64,000 nucleotides of DNA, taken from positions 10,625,542 through 10,689,541 of the forward strand of contig OY744609.1 of the NCBI GenBank assembly GCA_963556255.1, given 5' to 3'. Shown piece after piece: positions 61,966 to 64,000 of the stretch (positions are counted from its first letter, which is position 1; every line of letters begins with the position of its first letter). The notes under the pieces are model-generated. The model saw only the letters and a list, made by a program, of their open reading frames with translations, had not been told where the DNA came from and made no database searches. Position numbers and translations under genes: made by a program. This DNA is from Allolobophora icterica (taxonomy: Eukaryota; Annelida; Clitellata; Crassiclitellata; Lumbricidae).

Positions 61966-62529
61966 CCCCTGACTGACTGATCACTCCAATTTCGTGCAAT
62001 ATGATTGGCCATAACAACCCGGTCGACACCGCACACCGCGTGACACCGTCCGTAACATCACCAATTTCGGAAATTATTTTAAACAACAATGGCGGCGAAG
62101 ATGAGCAAGTCGAAAAATAATGTACAGTTGAGCACGTATCGTATCGTATTTGAAGATTTTCTGTCATGGAAATTAGGCGACTCGTTTGATGTCGATGTAG
62201 TCGAATTAGAAAACCGTCGGACTATGAACCGAATTTACTTAAAGTCCTGTACCCCTTACAAATTATGCATATGCGCTGGTGCCAGAGCAATGAGGCGCCC
62301 CTAAACATGTTTCGACGAAGGGTGCTGAGGCTTACCCGTTTACCCTTTACAGCAAAGACAGGTCAGTAAAAACGCGAATTAAAAAGTTCAGCAAAACTTT
62401 GAGAAAAGATAATAAAAACTTTGGTCTAAAATCAAAATAACATATTTGCACATCTGTACAACCAGAAAAGGTTCTCAGAAAACTCGCAAAGTAAAAGTGC
62501 TCACCAAAATCTAACTTTTTAGCGCCTCT
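61966..62529. other. non-coding stretch between LINE and MITE
   Basis: Unique sequence with a short open frame (62089-62304) of no recognised family. No splice structure linking it to PLXDC is apparent. Confidence 0.3.
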
Positions 62530-62832
62530 CATGGGCGTCCGCAGGAATTTTTCCAGGGGGCAAAACTTTTTATTTTTGTAGGAGAGGGCAACATTTTTGT
62601 AGGGGGAGCAAAATGACGTTTTTGCATAGAATTCATGAACACAGAACACGTGACAACTTTTAAAATAAATAATGGTCAAGGACTTACCTAAATAATTAAG
62701 TGCTTTTTGCATTGAAAATCGTGTTGGGACTTTTGTAATAATCATAATAATCAACAGATTTTATTTGTGCAAAATATTTGCAAATCCATGGGGGGAAATG
62801 ACCCCTTGCTCCCACCCCTTCGGACGCCCATT
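62530..62832. mobile_element. ~300-bp hAT-type MITE, family CATGGGCGTCCG
   Basis: Left CATGGGCGTCCGCAGG and right CGGACGCCCAT are inverted. CGCCTCT flanks both sides. The interior is the inverted counterpart of 16383-16659. Confidence 0.8.
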
Positions 62833-62839
62833 CGCCTCT

Positions 62840-63300
62840 TGTTTGTTTCACTCTTCTATTCGCGCTATATAAATGCTCAAATACAATTACAATTTCTTCT
62901 TGCTAAAGCCCTAGGCTAAATTAGGCAATTGAAAATACGGTCTTGTTTACTTGACTCATTCTGACATTCTGGCGCTCCATAAACCATGCTAAGCACACCC
63001 GTTGCTAATTCCTACGCATCCCACGTGATGTCTAATATTCTGTTTTTGCAAATTCAATCCTAGAGGGTTAATGGACATCAAAGCGAAAATCCAGTCACCG
63101 GGCCACAGAATCGCGAGCTCCCCGCCCTCTACTAGGACGCCCAGCAGAAAATCTACCCCCGCTGGGGCTTGATGATGTTTTGCAACGGTAAAACTAAACA
63201 GCACCGGTTTGGATAAGAAAAACGCTTCACTGCAACTTTACTAGCATTTTCCGACGAATATCCCCACATACATCCGTCCTTCCAAGGCTTCCATACATAC
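62840..63300. other. non-coding stretch, nothing recognised
   Basis: CGCGCTATATAAATGCTCAA at 62861-62880 is a retroelement-like tail motif seen elsewhere here. The rest looks unique. Confidence 0.3.
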
Positions 63301-63310
63301 TTATAAACAT

Positions 63311-63441
63311 GCATACATACATACATACATACATACATACATACATACATACATACATACATACATACATACATACATACATACATACATACATACATAC
63401 ATACATACATACATACATACATACATACATACATACATACA
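63311..63441. repeat. (CATA)n microsatellite, ~130 bp
   Basis: A perfect CATA run; degenerate CATA continues to about 63655. Confidence 0.97.
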
Positions 63442-63655
63442 CGTATTCCTGCATACATGTATGTACACATGCAACTTACAAACATATATTAAAATATACT
63501 CACATTAAACACATACATACTTACACTTGCATACACAGTGTATTAAACACATTCTAAAAATACATACGTGCATGCATGCACACATACATGCACATGTCCC
63601 ATACACAATGTACATGCATGCATAGATACATACATACCTAAATACATACATACAT

Positions 63656-64000
63656 TAATGCAAAACTTTAAAAACGCTGGATCTTACTGCACCCGGTGTG
63701 ATTGTCGCCAAACCCGGCGCCGGAGATCTAATTATAGGAGGAATCGTGACGGTCCAATGGTCGTTTCGCGAACCGTGAAATCAGTGTCACTGAGCTGAAT
63801 ACGAATTGAGGTAATCGTGTCACGCTTTGAGGATCGCCCGCTGATCTCAGGTCATCGTCGAGACGAGAAACATCGTTTTTCTCCCACCCCAGCCTCTGTT
63901 TCACCCTCCCACCCTCACACGGCGCGTCTTCTCCCTCCTCCATCTTCCTCTCTCAGTCTCTCCTTCTGCCCGTGCTTCTCTTTTCCTTCGTCTGTTCCAG
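63656..64000. other. right edge of window, no feature recognised
   Basis: Mixed sequence turning pyrimidine-rich after 63878. It is likely still within PLXDC intron 3, since no further coding exon was found. Confidence 0.3.

Overview
This window is intron-rich nuclear DNA from an invertebrate animal. It has GT-AG introns, a nuclear mitoribosomal protein gene, LINE, hAT and piggyBac remnants, tRNA-derived SINEs and very long simple repeats. The recurring TAGGCCTA-type palindromes and CR1/L2-like LINE tails suggest a non-vertebrate deuterostome such as an echinoderm, but I cannot prove the lineage from sequence alone.

Three protein-coding genes can be assembled on the + strand, with matching splice phases. 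(1) 76-5280 holds the last eight exons (233 codons plus stop) of mitochondrial ribosomal protein S9 (MRPS9, uS9m). (2) 16754-37579 holds a 17-exon gene whose exons sum to 4509 nt (1502 aa plus stop). Its product has 24 copies of a 12-residue repeat, a CxxC-x14-CxxC zinc ribbon, a cold-shock-like domain and a C-terminal coiled coil. I do not recognise its family. Two of its introns appear to use GC-AG splicing. (3) 40036-55503 holds the first three exons of a plexin-domain-containing (PLXDC/TEM7-like) secreted or membrane protein: a signal-peptide exon, a 13.8 kb intron, a Ser/Thr-rich exon with a furin-like site, and the start of the conserved ectodomain. The rest lies beyond the right edge.

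Between and inside the genes the DNA is mostly repeats. 6905-9640 is a 17-bp minisatellite of about 2.7 kb. 9950-12320 and 40760-46110 are dense in hAT-type elements with 8-bp target duplications. Intron 6 of gene 2 (22563-24982) is a hAT within a hAT, which in turn holds a LINE fragment and a MITE. PLXDC intron 1 holds a mariner-like foldback element interrupted by a hAT that is itself interrupted by a MITE (49174-51112), followed by a complete 0.8 kb piggyBac element with TTAA duplications (51137-51943) that encodes only a C-terminal cysteine-rich finger. 60218-61965 is a 5'-truncated, frameshifted LINE reverse transcriptase on the - strand.

From 52.5 to 59.6 kb (PLXDC introns) the sequence is nearly continuous simple repeats, including a purine-rich strand of about 1.9 kb. 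The three genes show no evident functional link; this is ordinary eukaryotic gene order, not an operon.
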